Positions 36,352 through 45,754 of a DNA stretch of 64,000 nucleotides are shown here, in pieces. This DNA comes from Rheinheimera pacifica (GTDB taxonomy: Bacteria; Pseudomonadota; Gammaproteobacteria; Enterobacterales; Alteromonadaceae): positions 172,701-236,700 of the forward strand of contig NZ_JANUEM010000005.1 of assembly GCF_024809855.1 (NCBI RefSeq), written 5' to 3'. Positions within the stretch are counted from its first letter, which is position 1, and every line of letters begins with the position of its first letter. A program made the position numbers and the translations under genes. The notes beneath the pieces were generated by a model. That model was not told where the DNA came from, made no database searches, and saw only the letters and a program-made list of their open reading frames with translations.

Positions 36352-38739
36352 ATGAAATTCAGTGAAGCCTGGTTACGCGAGTGGGTAAATCCAGCCATTG
36401 ACACCAACACCTTATCTGAACAGCTGTCTATGGCTGGCCTGGAAGTTGACGGCATTGAAACCGTAGCCGGTCAATTTCATGGCGTGATGGTGGGTGAAGT
36501 GGTTGAGTGCGGCCCGCATCCGGATGCCGATAAATTACAGGTAACCAAAGTGAGTATTGGCGGCAGTGAGCTGCTGGATATTGTGTGTGGTGCAAAAAAT
36601 TGCCGTAAAGGCTTAAAAGTGGCAGTGGCTACCGTAGGCGCCGTATTGCCGGGCGACTTTACCATTAAAGCTGCTAAGTTACGCGGCCAGCCTTCAAATG
36701 GCATGCTGTGTTCATTATCTGAGCTTGGTATGGCAGATGATTCAGATGGCATTATTGAACTGCCGCAGGATGCACCGGTAGGCCAGGATATCCGCCAGTA
36801 TCTGCAACTGGACGACCGTATTATTGAAGTAGATTTAACACCAAACCGGGCTGATTGTTTAGGTATTAAAGGCCTGGCGCGTGAAGTGGGTGTGTTAAAT
36901 AAGCAAGCCGTAAGCGAGCCACAGATCACCCCGGTTGCTGCTGTAATAAGCGATAAAAAAGGCATTACGTTAAGTGCGCCTGATGCCTGCCCGCGCTATT
37001 TGGGCCGTATTGTACGTAATGTAAATGTACAGGCACCAAGCCCGTTATGGCTGACTGAAAAACTGCGCCGTTGTGGCGTGCGCAGCATTGATGCGGTGGT
37101 TGATATTACCAACTTTGTGTTACTGGAGCTGGGCCATCCGATGCATGCCTTTGATCTGGCTGCTATTGATGGTGATATCAATGTGCGTTTGGCTGAAGAA
37201 GGTGAAAAGCTGGTATTGCTGGATGAAAGTGAAGTAACACTAAAAGCCAACACCCTGCTGATTGCTGATAACAGCAAAGCACTGGCGATGGCTGGTGTGT
37301 TTGGTGGTTTGCACAGCGGTGTTACCGCACAAACTAAAGACGTATTTTTAGAAAGCGCGTTTTTTGCCCCGCTGGCCATTGCCGGTAAAGCACGCCAGTA
37401 CGGTTTACACACTGATGCCTCACACCGCTACGAGCGTGGTGTTGACCCGCAACTACAACATGCTGCAATGGAGCGTGCAACTGCTTTGTTACTGCAAATT
37501 TGTGGGGGCGAAGCCGGGCCTGTTGTTGAAGCAGTATCTGAATCTCATTTACCCAAAGTGGCAGATATCAGCCTGACTGAAGCCAAGCTGGCGCGTATTT
37601 TAGGTATTAGCATTGCAAAAGCCGAAGTAACAGCTATTTTCAGCCGGTTGGGGCTGAATGTCAGTGAAACAGCCGATGGCTGGCAGGTTAGCGTGCCGGG
37701 TTACCGCTTTGATATCAGCATTGCTGAAGATTTAATTGAAGAAGTTGCCCGGGTATACGGTTACAACAGTATTCCGAATGTTGCACCGCAAGCTGCACTG
37801 AAAATGCGCAGCTTTAACGAGGCAGAGCTGAATGTTCAGCGTTTGCGCACGGTGCTGGTAGACCGCGGGTATCAGGAAGCCATAACCTACAGCTTTGTTG
37901 ACCCTAAAGTGCAGCAGCAGCTGTTTCCACAGCAACCGGCACTGGTGTTGCCTAACCCTATTTCAGCCGACATGTCGGCTATGCGGTTAAATCTGTGGCC
38001 TGGTTTGTTGCAAACTGTGCAATATAATCAGAACCGCCAGCAAAGCCGTATTCGTTTATTTGAGTATGGTCTTAAGTTTATACCTGATGCTACAGCTGAA
38101 GGTGGTGTGCGCCAGGAAGCGGTGATCGGCGGTGTTATTGTTGGTTCAATGCACAACGAGCACTGGAATATGGAAAACCGTGTTGCAGATTTCTACGATG
38201 TGAAAGGCGATGTCGAAGCGCTGTTAGCACAAACATCTGCAAGCGGGCAGTTCCGTTTTGTTACTGCAGAGCACAGTGCTTTGCATCCTGGTCAAACTGC
38301 CGCGATTTATCGCGGTGATGTGTTAGCCGGCTATGTTGGTGCACTGCACCCGGAAGCCGAGCGTAAACTTGGCATTAAAGGTAAAACCTATCTGTTTGAA
38401 CTTAATATGGCTGCGCTTGGTCTGCGTGATATAGTGCAGGCACGTGAGTTGTCTAAGTACCCTGCCAACCGGCGTGATTTAGCGGTAGTAGTAAAATCAG
38501 AGGTGCGTTTTGCTGATATAGCTGCTACTATAAAAAAAGTTGGCGGAAATCAATTAGTTGACCTAAAATTGTTTGACGTGTATACAGGGCAGGGTGTGGC
38601 AGAGGGTTTTAAATCGCTTGCCATTGCACTGACCTTGCAGGATATAGCGCGTACCCTGGAAGATAAAGATATCCAACAGTTGGTAAATCAAGTAGTTAAC
38701 GCGCTTAGTGAAGAGTTCAACGCAACGTTGAGGGATTAA
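36352..38739 (+). CDS. pheT: Phenylalanine-tRNA ligase beta subunit
   Basis: 795 residues, the same as E. coli. Domain order: tRNA-binding OB fold (about 40-150, [18 protein letters not shown]), B3/B4 editing domain (about 210-385), B5, a degenerate class II core, and the C-terminal FDX-ACB anticodon-binding domain starting near [17 protein letters not shown]. It is co-transcribed with pheS and, two bases later, ihfA. Confidence 0.98.
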   Translation: MKFSEAWLREWVNPAIDTNTLSEQLSMAGLEVDGIETVAGQFHGVMVGEVVECGPHPDADKLQVTKVSIGGSELLDIVCGAKNCRKGLKVAVATVGAVLPGDFTIKAAKLRGQPSNGMLCSLSELGMADDSDGIIELPQDAPVGQDIRQYLQLDDRIIEVDLTPNRADCLGIKGLAREVGVLNKQAVSEPQITPVAAVISDKKGITLSAPDACPRYLGRIVRNVNVQAPSPLWLTEKLRRCGVRSIDAVVDITNFVLLELGHPMHAFDLAAIDGDINVRLAEEGEKLVLLDESEVTLKANTLLIADNSKALAMAGVFGGLHSGVTAQTKDVFLESAFFAPLAIAGKARQYGLHTDASHRYERGVDPQLQHAAMERATALLLQICGGEAGPVVEAVSESHLPKVADISLTEAKLARILGISIAKAEVTAIFSRLGLNVSETADGWQVSVPGYRFDISIAEDLIEEVARVYGYNSIPNVAPQAALKMRSFNEAELNVQRLRTVLVDRGYQEAITYSFVDPKVQQQLFPQQPALVLPNPISADMSAMRLNLWPGLLQTVQYNQNRQQSRIRLFEYGLKFIPDATAEGGVRQEAVIGGVIVGSMHNEHWNMENRVADFYDVKGDVEALLAQTSASGQFRFVTAEHSALHPGQTAAIYRGDVLAGYVGALHPEAERKLGIKGKTYLFELNMAALGLRDIVQARELSKYPANRRDLAVVVKSEVRFADIAATIKKVGGNQLVDLKLFDVYTGQGVAEGFKSLAIALTLQDIARTLEDKDIQQLVNQVVNALSEEFNATLRD

Positions 38740-38741
38740 GA

Positions 38742-39038
38742 ATGGCGCTTACCAAAGCCGATTTAGCAGAACGTCTGTTTACAAAATTTGGTGTTAGCAA
38801 ACGCGATGCCAAATTAATAGTGGAAGCTTTTTTTGAAGAGATCCGCGCAGCACTAGAGGCCGGTGATCAGGTAAAGTTATCTGGCTTTGGCAACTTTGAC
38901 CTTAGGGTTAAAAATCAGCGCCCTGGCCGTAATCCAAAAACGGGTGAGGATATTCCTATTTCAGCCCGTTGTGTTGTGACTTTCCGGCCGGGACAAAAGT
39001 TAAAATCCCGTGTTGAAGTTGGTACCAGCAAAAAATAA
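38742..39038 (+). CDS. ihfA: Integration host factor subunit alpha
   Basis: 98 residues. The start is [32 protein letters not shown], and the DNA-intercalating beta arm carries [14 protein letters not shown], with the proline that kinks DNA. It bends DNA as a heterodimer with IhfB (not in this window). It is last in the pheS-pheT-ihfA operon, the usual gammaproteobacterial order, with a strong terminator after it. Confidence 0.97.
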   Translation: MALTKADLAERLFTKFGVSKRDAKLIVEAFFEEIRAALEAGDQVKLSGFGNFDLRVKNQRPGRNPKTGEDIPISARCVVTFRPGQKLKSRVEVGTSKK

Positions 39039-39070
39039 GCTAGTGTTATTCTGAATACTGAATAACAAAG

Positions 39071-39103
39071 CGGCAAGTTGCGCAGGCAACTTGCCGTTTT
39101 TTT
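39071..39103 (+). terminator. Rho-independent terminator of pheST-ihfA
   Basis: CGGCAAGTTG (39071-39080) and CAACTTGCCG (39087-39096) form a perfect 10-bp stem around CGCAGG, then seven T. Confidence 0.95.
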
Positions 39104-39134
39104 ATGCATATAATACCGCTCTGCAAAAAAATTC

Positions 39135-39163
39135 CGATCCAAACTGTTTCGCCTGCTGTAATT
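39135..39163 (+). promoter_or_regulatory. Candidate ECF sigma-E (ChrR-type) promoter of the photolyase operon
   Basis: CGATCC (39135-39140), a 17-base spacer, then GTAATT (39158-39163), 30 bases before the first gene. The pattern resembles the TGATCC-N17-GTAAG type promoter recognised by the singlet-oxygen sigma factor of the RpoE-ChrR system, as I recall it from Rhodobacter. The downstream gene set is the one that regulon usually controls. Two positions differ from the consensus and no rpoE-chrR pair is in the window. Confidence 0.45.
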
Positions 39164-39192
39164 AAAGTAGGCTTATATTTAACGGCAATGTT

Positions 39193-40134
39193 ATGGCAAT
39201 AAAAGTAGGGATCAGCGCCTGCGTACTAGGCGAAAAGGTGCGTTACGATGGCGGGCATAAAGCATCTGCTTTTTGCTTACAGCAACTTGGCCCCTGGGTT
39301 GAATATGTAGCGGTATGTCCTGAAATGGCGATAGGTATGAGTTCGCCGCGTCCGGCAATCAGGTTGCAGTTAGATGCCGGGCATGGTGTTCATCTGGTGC
39401 AAAGCAATAACAGCGCTATTGACCACACTGTGGCCATGCTGGATTTTACTGAAAAAAAGCTGCCGCAGTTAGCTGCTCTTAGTGGTTATATTGTCTGCGC
39501 TAAATCACCCAGCTGTGGTATGGAGCGGGTAAGGTTATTTGATGCGGCAGGCCAGCAGCTTGGTAAGCAGGGGGTAGGCCTTTACACCCGCCAATTGATG
39601 CAGCACTATCCCTGGTTGCCGGTAGAAGAAGATGGCCGCTTATTTGACCCGGAGCTAAAAGAGAATTTTATCTGCCGGGTATTTAGTTGCTACGACTATC
39701 AGCACACTATGCAGGATGGTTTTTCTGTCGGTAAGCTGGTGGCATTTCACAGCCGGTATAAGTTTCTGGTTATGGCGCATAGCCCGGTAGCATACCGCGA
39801 ACTTGGCCGGCTGGTTGCCAGTGCCAAACTATTTTCAGCGCAGGAACTACAGCAGCGTTATCTGCATGATTTAATGCAGGCGCTGAAAAATATCGCTACC
39901 CGTAAACAACACACCAATGTGCTGCAGCATTTGCAGGGCTTTTTAAAGCATGGTTTAACCGCTGTAGCAAAGCAGGAGCTGTCTGAGCTGATCCATCGTT
40001 ACCGTCAGGGCTTTGTGCCGCTTATGGCTCCACTTACGCTGTTACAACACCATTTAAAGCAAGACCCTAACGCTTATATCAGCGCCCAGCGGTATTTTTC
40101 ACCTTATCCGGAAAATCTTGGACTGAGGGCCTGA
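39193..40134 (+). CDS. DUF523-DUF1722 (YbgA-type) fusion protein
   Basis: 313 residues. The N-terminal DUF523 part (about 3-150) has ISACVLGEKVRYDGGHK and the paired cysteines of KSPSCGMERVRLF; the C-terminal DUF1722/YbgA part (about 190-305) starts RYKFLVMAHSPVAYRELGRLV. In many proteobacteria ybgA is next to the photolyase gene phr, as here, where phrB begins one base after its stop. The biochemical role is unknown; DUF523 proteins have been linked to thio-nucleoside or 2-thiouracil handling. It is first in the operon. Confidence 0.88.
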   Translation: MAIKVGISACVLGEKVRYDGGHKASAFCLQQLGPWVEYVAVCPEMAIGMSSPRPAIRLQLDAGHGVHLVQSNNSAIDHTVAMLDFTEKKLPQLAALSGYIVCAKSPSCGMERVRLFDAAGQQLGKQGVGLYTRQLMQHYPWLPVEEDGRLFDPELKENFICRVFSCYDYQHTMQDGFSVGKLVAFHSRYKFLVMAHSPVAYRELGRLVASAKLFSAQELQQRYLHDLMQALKNIATRKQHTNVLQHLQGFLKHGLTAVAKQELSELIHRYRQGFVPLMAPLTLLQHHLKQDPNAYISAQRYFSPYPENLGLRA

Positions 40135-40135
40135 T

Positions 40136-41557
40136 ATGCAGCAACTGAATGTGGTGTGGTTACGCAACGATTTGCGTAGTTTTGATAATGCCGTACTAAG
40201 CAGTGCAACAGAAGATGCAGCCAGAACCGGTGCGGCTGTGCTGGCACTGTATATCGCTACGCCAGATACCTGGCAGTTACATGATATGGCAGCCATTAAG
40301 CAGGATTTGCTCCGCCGGCGGGTTAAGCAACTACAACAAGAACTGGCAACACTTAATATCCCGTTATTAGCCATAGAAGGCAGCAGTTACCAGCAAATCC
40401 CTGTAGTTTTTACCCGGCTTGGCCAGCATTTTTTATTAAAAGTATTTGTACAATCTGAGTATGAGCTGCGCGAGCAGCAGCGTGATAACCTGGTTGAACA
40501 CGCTGTGCAGGTTAGCAATGGTCAGTTTATCCGTTTTGATACTCAGTGCATTATGCCTCCGGGCTCTGTGCGTACCCAGCAGGGTGATATCTATAAAGTG
40601 TTTACCCCGTTTAAACGCAGTTGGCTGGTGCAGTTAAAGCAGCAAGGTATAAGCTGCTATGCCCGCCCCAAAGCATTGGCGCAGGAAAAATTGCAACTGC
40701 CTGATTTTCCGGCGTTAAAACCAGGCGATAACAGCTCTGCGGCCTGGCCGGTAGCCGAGCAGGAAGTACTGCAGTTAATGCGGGCTTTTTGCCGCGAAAA
40801 AGTACACGACTACCAAAATTCCCGCGATTTTCCTGCCATAGAAGGTACATCAAAGCTGTCGGCTTATCTGGCTATTGGCGTTGTTTCTGCAGCTCAGTGT
40901 ATCGCACGTTTGCAACTTGAAGCTGCCGATAGCTGGCAGCAGGATAAAAGCGGTGCTGAAGTCTGGCTGTCTGAACTCATCTGGCGTGAGTTTTACAAAC
41001 ACATTTTGCTAGCTTATCCCGATTTAATAAAACATCAGCCATTTCAGGCTGAAACTGCTGCTATTCGCTGGAGTAACAACCCTTCGCTGTTTAAGGCCTG
41101 GTGTGAAGGTATGACCGGGTATCCGATTGTTGATGCAGCGATGCGGCAGCTAAATAAAACCGGTTGGATGCACAACCGGCTGCGCATGATCGCCGCCAGT
41201 TTTCTGGTTAAAGATTTGCATATCGACTGGCGTTGGGGCGAGCGTTACTTTATGTCAAAGCTGATTGATGGTGACTTTGCTGCCAATAATGGCGGTTGGC
41301 AATGGGCGGCATCTACCGGTACCGACGCTGCGCCTTATTTCCGTATTTTTAATCCGGTCAGCCAGAGTGAAAAGTTTGATCCAAAAGGTGATTTCATCCG
41401 TTTTTATGTGCCAGAGCTAAGTAAGCTGCAAGGTAAAGCAATACATTGGCCACACGGGGTAGGTACTGCCAGCGGGTATCCTGCACCGGTTGTTGATCAT
41501 GCTGAAGCCCGTAAACACACATTAGCGCTTTTTGCAGAGGTAAAGAAAACAGCATGA
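40136..41557 (+). CDS. phrB: Deoxyribodipyrimidine photolyase (CPD)
   Basis: 473 residues (E. coli 472). It repairs cyclobutane pyrimidine dimers with blue light and FADH-. The N-terminal antenna domain starts VVWLRNDLRSFDNAVLSSA; the C-terminal FAD domain has WLSELIWREFYKHIL, the conserved TGYPIVDAAMRQLNKTGWMHNRLRM and WQWAASTGTDAAPYFRIFNP. It overlaps the next gene by four bases. It is the functional centre of a light-stress operon with ybgA-type, flavin oxidoreductase, DUF1365 and cfa genes. Confidence 0.97.
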   Translation: MQQLNVVWLRNDLRSFDNAVLSSATEDAARTGAAVLALYIATPDTWQLHDMAAIKQDLLRRRVKQLQQELATLNIPLLAIEGSSYQQIPVVFTRLGQHFLLKVFVQSEYELREQQRDNLVEHAVQVSNGQFIRFDTQCIMPPGSVRTQQGDIYKVFTPFKRSWLVQLKQQGISCYARPKALAQEKLQLPDFPALKPGDNSSAAWPVAEQEVLQLMRAFCREKVHDYQNSRDFPAIEGTSKLSAYLAIGVVSAAQCIARLQLEAADSWQQDKSGAEVWLSELIWREFYKHILLAYPDLIKHQPFQAETAAIRWSNNPSLFKAWCEGMTGYPIVDAAMRQLNKTGWMHNRLRMIAASFLVKDLHIDWRWGERYFMSKLIDGDFAANNGGWQWAASTGTDAAPYFRIFNPVSQSEKFDPKGDFIRFYVPELSKLQGKAIHWPHGVGTASGYPAPVVDHAEARKHTLALFAEVKKTA

Positions 41558-41997
41558 GTACTGCCGCAACCCCACGCATTGACCAATTTCTGGCATTTTA
41601 TAATGGTTTGTCCGGACAGAATATAGAGACATTACCACAGTTGTATCATGCTGATGTCAGCTTTATTGATCCGGTGCACCAGCTACATGGCCGTAACGCA
41701 CTAACAGAATATTTTACTCATGCCTATGCCCGCTTACAACACTGTGAGTTTATTGCCTTGCAACAAATGGAGCAGGGCGAGCAGGGGTTTATCAGTTGGC
41801 AGATGCAGTTTAGCCACCCGGCGATTGGTAAAGGTAAAACTATAATGGTGAATGGTTGCAGTGTATTACGCTGGCAGGATGGTTTAATTATTTATCACCG
41901 TGATTACTATGATTTAAGTGAAATGGTGTACCAGCACTTACCGGTTATTGGCTGGTTAACCGATAAAGTAAAACAACGTATGGCCAACGGTCAGTAA
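41554..41997 (+). CDS. SnoaL/NTF2-like protein of the photolyase operon
   Basis: 147 residues. RIDQFLAFYNGLSGQNIETLPQLYHADVSFIDPVHQLHGRNALTEYF is a typical SnoaL-like opening, followed by the cone-fold beta strands. Similar proteins sit in many bacterial photolyase/cfa operons, where their enzymatic role is unknown; a small-molecule isomerase or binding role is possible by fold. It overlaps phrB by four bases and is 35 bases before the flavin oxidoreductase. Confidence 0.8.
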   Translation: MSTAATPRIDQFLAFYNGLSGQNIETLPQLYHADVSFIDPVHQLHGRNALTEYFTHAYARLQHCEFIALQQMEQGEQGFISWQMQFSHPAIGKGKTIMVNGCSVLRWQDGLIIYHRDYYDLSEMVYQHLPVIGWLTDKVKQRMANGQ

Positions 41998-42032
41998 AGC
42001 AGCCAGAACATAGAGTGTTATAAAGGAAGTAT

Positions 42033-43289
42033 ATGCGTATAGCGGTAGTGGGTGGTGGTATTTCAGGCATGATGGCGTGGTATTTGTTGCAGCAAAAGCA
42101 TGACGTAACGTTGCTGGAAGCGAACGATTACCTTGGTGGCCATACAGCAACAACAGATGTCGAAGTTGCAGGTAAGTCGTACGCCATTGATACCGGCTTT
42201 ATTGTGTTTAATAACTGGACTTATCCTATATTTAACCGCTTTATTGCAGAGCTTGGTGTTGCATTTAACCACACTACAATGAGCTTTTCGGTCAAAAACA
42301 GTGCGCAAAACCTGGAGTATAACGGTAATACCCTTACCAGTTTATTTGCTCAGCGCCGTAACATACTGCGGCCATCATTCTGGTTAATGCTTAGCGACAT
42401 TATGCGTTTTAATAAACTGGGTAAACGCCTGCTGGCAGCTAATGACGCCGATCTGGATCTGGCCCTGGGGGATTTTTTACTAAAGCATAATTTTGGTAAT
42501 GGTATTCGTGATAACTACCTAATGCCAATGGGGGCGGCAATCTGGTCGGCTGGCCTGGCGGATATGCCGGCATTTCCGGTGCGTTTTTTTCTGCGCTTTT
42601 TTAATAATCATGGTCTGCTGAATATTACTGACAGGCCGCAATGGTCAGTTATTAAAGGCGGTTCCCGAAGCTATGTACAGGCTTTGTTAGCAAAACTGGG
42701 GCAGGATAAAGTAAAACTGCAGCAACAGATTAATGCTGTTGTGCGTAATGAGCATGGGGTTACATTAAGCTTTGCTGACGGACGCACTGAACAGTATGAC
42801 AAGTTGATCCTGGCCTGCCACAGCGACCAGGCGCTGCGATTGCTTGGCGATAATGCCACAGAGCAGGAGCGTGTAGTATTAGGTGGTATTGCGTATCAAC
42901 AGAACGAGGTTGTGTTGCATACCGATACCTGTTTATTACCCAAATGCAAGCGGGCCTGGGCTGCCTGGAATTATAACCTGGACGCCAATACCAATGATCG
43001 CGCCACGCTTACGTATAACATGAATTTGCTGCAGGGTATCAGCGCCCCTGTCACATTTTGTGTCACGCTGAATAATACTCAGGCTATTGATCCGGCTAAA
43101 ATAATCCGTGTTTTCCAGTACGACCATCCGGTATACAACCATTACACACTGGCTGCACAGCAGCAACGGCATAAAATCAATGGTCATCATCATACCTATT
43201 ACTGCGGTGCATACTGGCACAACGGTTTTCATGAGGACGGCGCCAGAAGTGCAGTAGAAGTTGCTGCGTTATTAGGAGTGGATTATTAA
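42033..43289 (+). CDS. FAD-dependent amine-oxidase-like oxidoreductase
   Basis: 418 residues. The dinucleotide-binding motif VVGGGISGMMAW is at 4-15 and LLEANDYLGGHTAT follows, typical of the flavin amine oxidase/phytoene-desaturase fold. It is the partner of DUF1365 and cfa in the RpoE-ChrR singlet-oxygen regulon of other bacteria. In some of these systems the set has been linked to making furan fatty acids from cyclopropane-pathway precursors. That link is from memory and the exact step of this protein is inference. It overlaps DUF1365 by one base. Confidence 0.85.
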   Translation: MRIAVVGGGISGMMAWYLLQQKHDVTLLEANDYLGGHTATTDVEVAGKSYAIDTGFIVFNNWTYPIFNRFIAELGVAFNHTTMSFSVKNSAQNLEYNGNTLTSLFAQRRNILRPSFWLMLSDIMRFNKLGKRLLAANDADLDLALGDFLLKHNFGNGIRDNYLMPMGAAIWSAGLADMPAFPVRFFLRFFNNHGLLNITDRPQWSVIKGGSRSYVQALLAKLGQDKVKLQQQINAVVRNEHGVTLSFADGRTEQYDKLILACHSDQALRLLGDNATEQERVVLGGIAYQQNEVVLHTDTCLLPKCKRAWAAWNYNLDANTNDRATLTYNMNLLQGISAPVTFCVTLNNTQAIDPAKIIRVFQYDHPVYNHYTLAAQQQRHKINGHHHTYYCGAYWHNGFHEDGARSAVEVAALLGVDY

Positions 43290-44053
43290 TGCACTCTGGT
43301 CATGCGGTATATCAGGGCGAGGTAGGGCATTTACGGCTGGCACCGCGCGAACATGGTTTTAGTTACCCGCTGGCGCAATATTGGCTTGATTGCAGCAAGC
43401 TGGAGCAAACCGCACTGCAAGCCTGTGGTATTAAGTATGAACGCTTTGGCGCACTGAGCTTTAGGCGCAAAGATTATCTGCCTGGCAGCGGCAGTGTACA
43501 TAGCGCTGTGTGCCAAAAGGTTGCTGAGCTGGGCGGTACTCATCCGGTGGCAAGGGTATTTATACTCACGCCGCTGGCCAACTGGGGCCTGTATTTTAGC
43601 CCGTTGACACTATACTACTGTTATGACGAGCAGGAGCGTTTTTGTTATTTACTGGCTGAAGTAAGCAACACACCCTGGAATGAACGGCATTACTATTTAC
43701 AAACTATACCTCTGCAAGCTGCAGACTCAGGTATACATCAATTTGTGCATGATAAAGCCTTTCATGTATCGCCATTTCATTCAATGAATATGCAATACCA
43801 CTGGCAAATAAGCAATCCGGCTCAGAGTCTGCAGTGCAGCATTCGCAATACTGAAGCAGATAAACATATTTTTAGTGCCTGGATCAACTTAACACGGCAT
43901 GAGCTTAATGCGTTATGGCGGCGAAAATGGCTGATCCGTCAGCCATGGCAAAACGTACAGATAGTACTGCGAATATACTGGCATGCTGTAAAGCTTTATT
44001 TTAAAGGGATCCCTGTGCATGCCCACCCCAAAACGAAGGATACTAATGCATGA
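43289..44053 (+). CDS. DUF1365 protein
   Basis: 254 residues. It has the DUF1365 pattern: HLRLAPREHGFSYPL near the N-terminus, FRRKDYLPG, and the later HVSPFHSMNMQYHWQIS. DUF1365 genes almost always sit between a flavin amine-oxidase-like gene and cfa, as here. The function is not established; the context suggests modification of membrane fatty acids. The start overlaps the flavin gene stop, and its end overlaps cfa by four bases. Confidence 0.88.
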   Translation: MHSGHAVYQGEVGHLRLAPREHGFSYPLAQYWLDCSKLEQTALQACGIKYERFGALSFRRKDYLPGSGSVHSAVCQKVAELGGTHPVARVFILTPLANWGLYFSPLTLYYCYDEQERFCYLLAEVSNTPWNERHYYLQTIPLQAADSGIHQFVHDKAFHVSPFHSMNMQYHWQISNPAQSLQCSIRNTEADKHIFSAWINLTRHELNALWRRKWLIRQPWQNVQIVLRIYWHAVKLYFKGIPVHAHPKTKDTNA

Positions 44054-45291
44054 CCATGAGCCTGACTGAAGTTTCAGTTTTTGATAATCTGAGCTGGTTT
44101 GACCGCTTATGCCGCAAGTTTGCGCTGGATTTTATCAGCCAACTGAAACATGGCGATATCACCGTGGTAGAAGGTAATCAACGTCTGCGTTTTGGTGATG
44201 AACACGCTGAATTAAAAACGGTTATTACCGTTGTTGATCCCGGCTTTTACCAGAAAATGGTTATGGCAGGCTCAGTAGGCGGAGGCGAAGCTTATATTTA
44301 TGGCTGGTGGCGTTGTGACAACTTAACAGCACTGGTACGTATTTTTGCCCTTAATCTTGCCACTTTAGACAAGCTGGATTCGGCGATAACCCGTTTAGGC
44401 CGGCCGTTGCTAAAGCTACTAAACTGGCGCAACAGTAACTCGAAACAACAAGCCAGAAAGAACATTGCAGCACACTATGATCTTGGCAACGATATGTACC
44501 GGCTGTTTCTCGACAGTAGCATGATGTATTCCAGCGCTGTTTATCCTGACGCGACAGCAGATCTGGCCCAGGCGCAGCAGCATAAACTGCAGATAATTTG
44601 CGAAAAATTGCAGTTAAAACCTGAAGATCATTTGCTTGAGATTGGTACAGGTTGGGGCGGTATGGCGATATTCGCTGCTCAGCACTACGGCTGTAAGGTC
44701 ACTACTACAACTATTTCACAGCAGCAGTATGATTACGCTAAGGCCCGTATTGCAGCGCTTGGGCTCCAGCAGCAAATTACTTTACTGCTACATGATTACC
44801 GCGATCTGACAGGCCAGTATGACAAATTAGTGTCGATAGAAATGATAGAAGCTGTCGGTGAAGACTATCTGGACACTTATTTTGAAAAATGCGCCAGCCT
44901 GCTAAAACCTGACGGTTTAATGGTATTACAGGCTATTACTATCGTTGATCAACGTTATAGCCAATATGTGCGTGAGGTCGATTTTATTAAACGCTATGTA
45001 TTTCCCGGTGGCTGTTTACCGTCAGTCAGCCGGATGACGGATGCCATTAGCCGTAAAACAGACTTTGCTTTGCGTCATTTGCAGGATATAGGTTTTGATT
45101 ACGCCAGAACGCTAAAAGACTGGTGCGATAATTTTATGCATGCCCGCGATAGGGTGCACCAGTTAGGGTACGACGATAACTTTGTCCGGCTATGGCACTT
45201 TTATCTTTGCTACTGCGAGGGCGGATTTAGAGAGCGGGCCACCAGCGCGGTACATTTGGTGTTGTCTAAACCACAAAACCGCAGTGCTTAA
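44050..45291 (+). CDS. cfa: Cyclopropane-fatty-acyl-phospholipid synthase family
   Basis: 413 residues (E. coli Cfa 382). The SAM-binding motif LLEIGTGWGGMAIFAA is clear, with the preceding AHYDLGNDMYRLFLDSSMMYSSA being highly conserved in CFA synthases. SVEMIEAVG-type catalytic residues and the C-terminal WHFYLCYCEGGFRE are present. It methylenates double bonds in membrane lipids. The DUF1365 and flavin-oxidase context makes a special product, such as a furan or methylated fatty acid, possible. Last of six genes, closed by a terminator. Confidence 0.92.
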   Translation: MTMSLTEVSVFDNLSWFDRLCRKFALDFISQLKHGDITVVEGNQRLRFGDEHAELKTVITVVDPGFYQKMVMAGSVGGGEAYIYGWWRCDNLTALVRIFALNLATLDKLDSAITRLGRPLLKLLNWRNSNSKQQARKNIAAHYDLGNDMYRLFLDSSMMYSSAVYPDATADLAQAQQHKLQIICEKLQLKPEDHLLEIGTGWGGMAIFAAQHYGCKVTTTTISQQQYDYAKARIAALGLQQQITLLLHDYRDLTGQYDKLVSIEMIEAVGEDYLDTYFEKCASLLKPDGLMVLQAITIVDQRYSQYVREVDFIKRYVFPGGCLPSVSRMTDAISRKTDFALRHLQDIGFDYARTLKDWCDNFMHARDRVHQLGYDDNFVRLWHFYLCYCEGGFRERATSAVHLVLSKPQNRSA

Positions 45292-45379
45292 CTATTGATT
45301 AACCGGCAAAAGTTGCAATGACGCCGGTAAAAGCTACTTACCTTTATTAAACAGCATTTAACAACCAAGCAGAATGAAT

Positions 45380-45419
45380 AAATAACACTATGAAAAACAT
45401 AGTGTTATTTCTATTTTTA
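45380..45419 (+). terminator. Terminator of the photolyase-cfa operon
   Basis: AAATAACACTATG (45380-45392) and CATAGTGTTATTT (45398-45410) form a perfect 13-bp stem with a five-A loop, then CTATTTTTAT. The remaining part of the 234-base gap before csbD must hold the csbD promoter; I see no other feature. Confidence 0.9.
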
Positions 45420-45525
45420 TTTATGGTACATGCTTTGCTTTATTAATACGGCAACTGCAAAGCGCGGCTGGGTGTTGAACACGTATTTGCAGTGTTTAGT
45501 AATTAACTAACAGTGGAGCAAATTT

Positions 45526-45717
45526 ATGAATAGTGATATTGCAGAAGGCAAATGGCGTCAGGTGAAAGGCTCTGTTAAAGAAAAGTGGGGCAAGTTAACT
45601 GATGATGACCTGACAGAAGTAAATGGCCGCTTTGAAAAGTTTTGTGGCAAAATGCAGGAACATTACGGCATGACCCGTGAAGAAGCTGAAGATGAATTCA
45701 GACGCTTCAGAGGGTGA
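45526..45717 (+). CDS. CsbD-family stress protein
   Basis: 63 residues, highly charged and helical: IAEGKWRQVKGSVKEKWGKLTDDDLTEVNGRFEKF matches CsbD/YjbJ. These are general-stress or late-growth proteins of unknown mechanism. Start at the ATG after GTGGAGCAAATTT. It is monocistronic, ending at a bidirectional terminator shared with the convergent cvfB-like gene. Confidence 0.9.
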   Translation: MNSDIAEGKWRQVKGSVKEKWGKLTDDDLTEVNGRFEKFCGKMQEHYGMTREEAEDEFRRFRG

Positions 45718-45726
45718 TGCCACCAG

Positions 45727-45754
45727 TTAAAAAGGGCCGTATGGCCCTTTTTAA
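45727..45754. terminator. Bidirectional terminator, csbD and cvfB-like
   Basis: TTAAAAAGGGCC (45727-45738), loop GTAT, GGCCCTTTTTAA (45743-45754). T-runs on both strands. The stop codon of the leftward gene (45751-45753) lies inside the right arm, so ribosome release and termination overlap. Confidence 0.93.
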
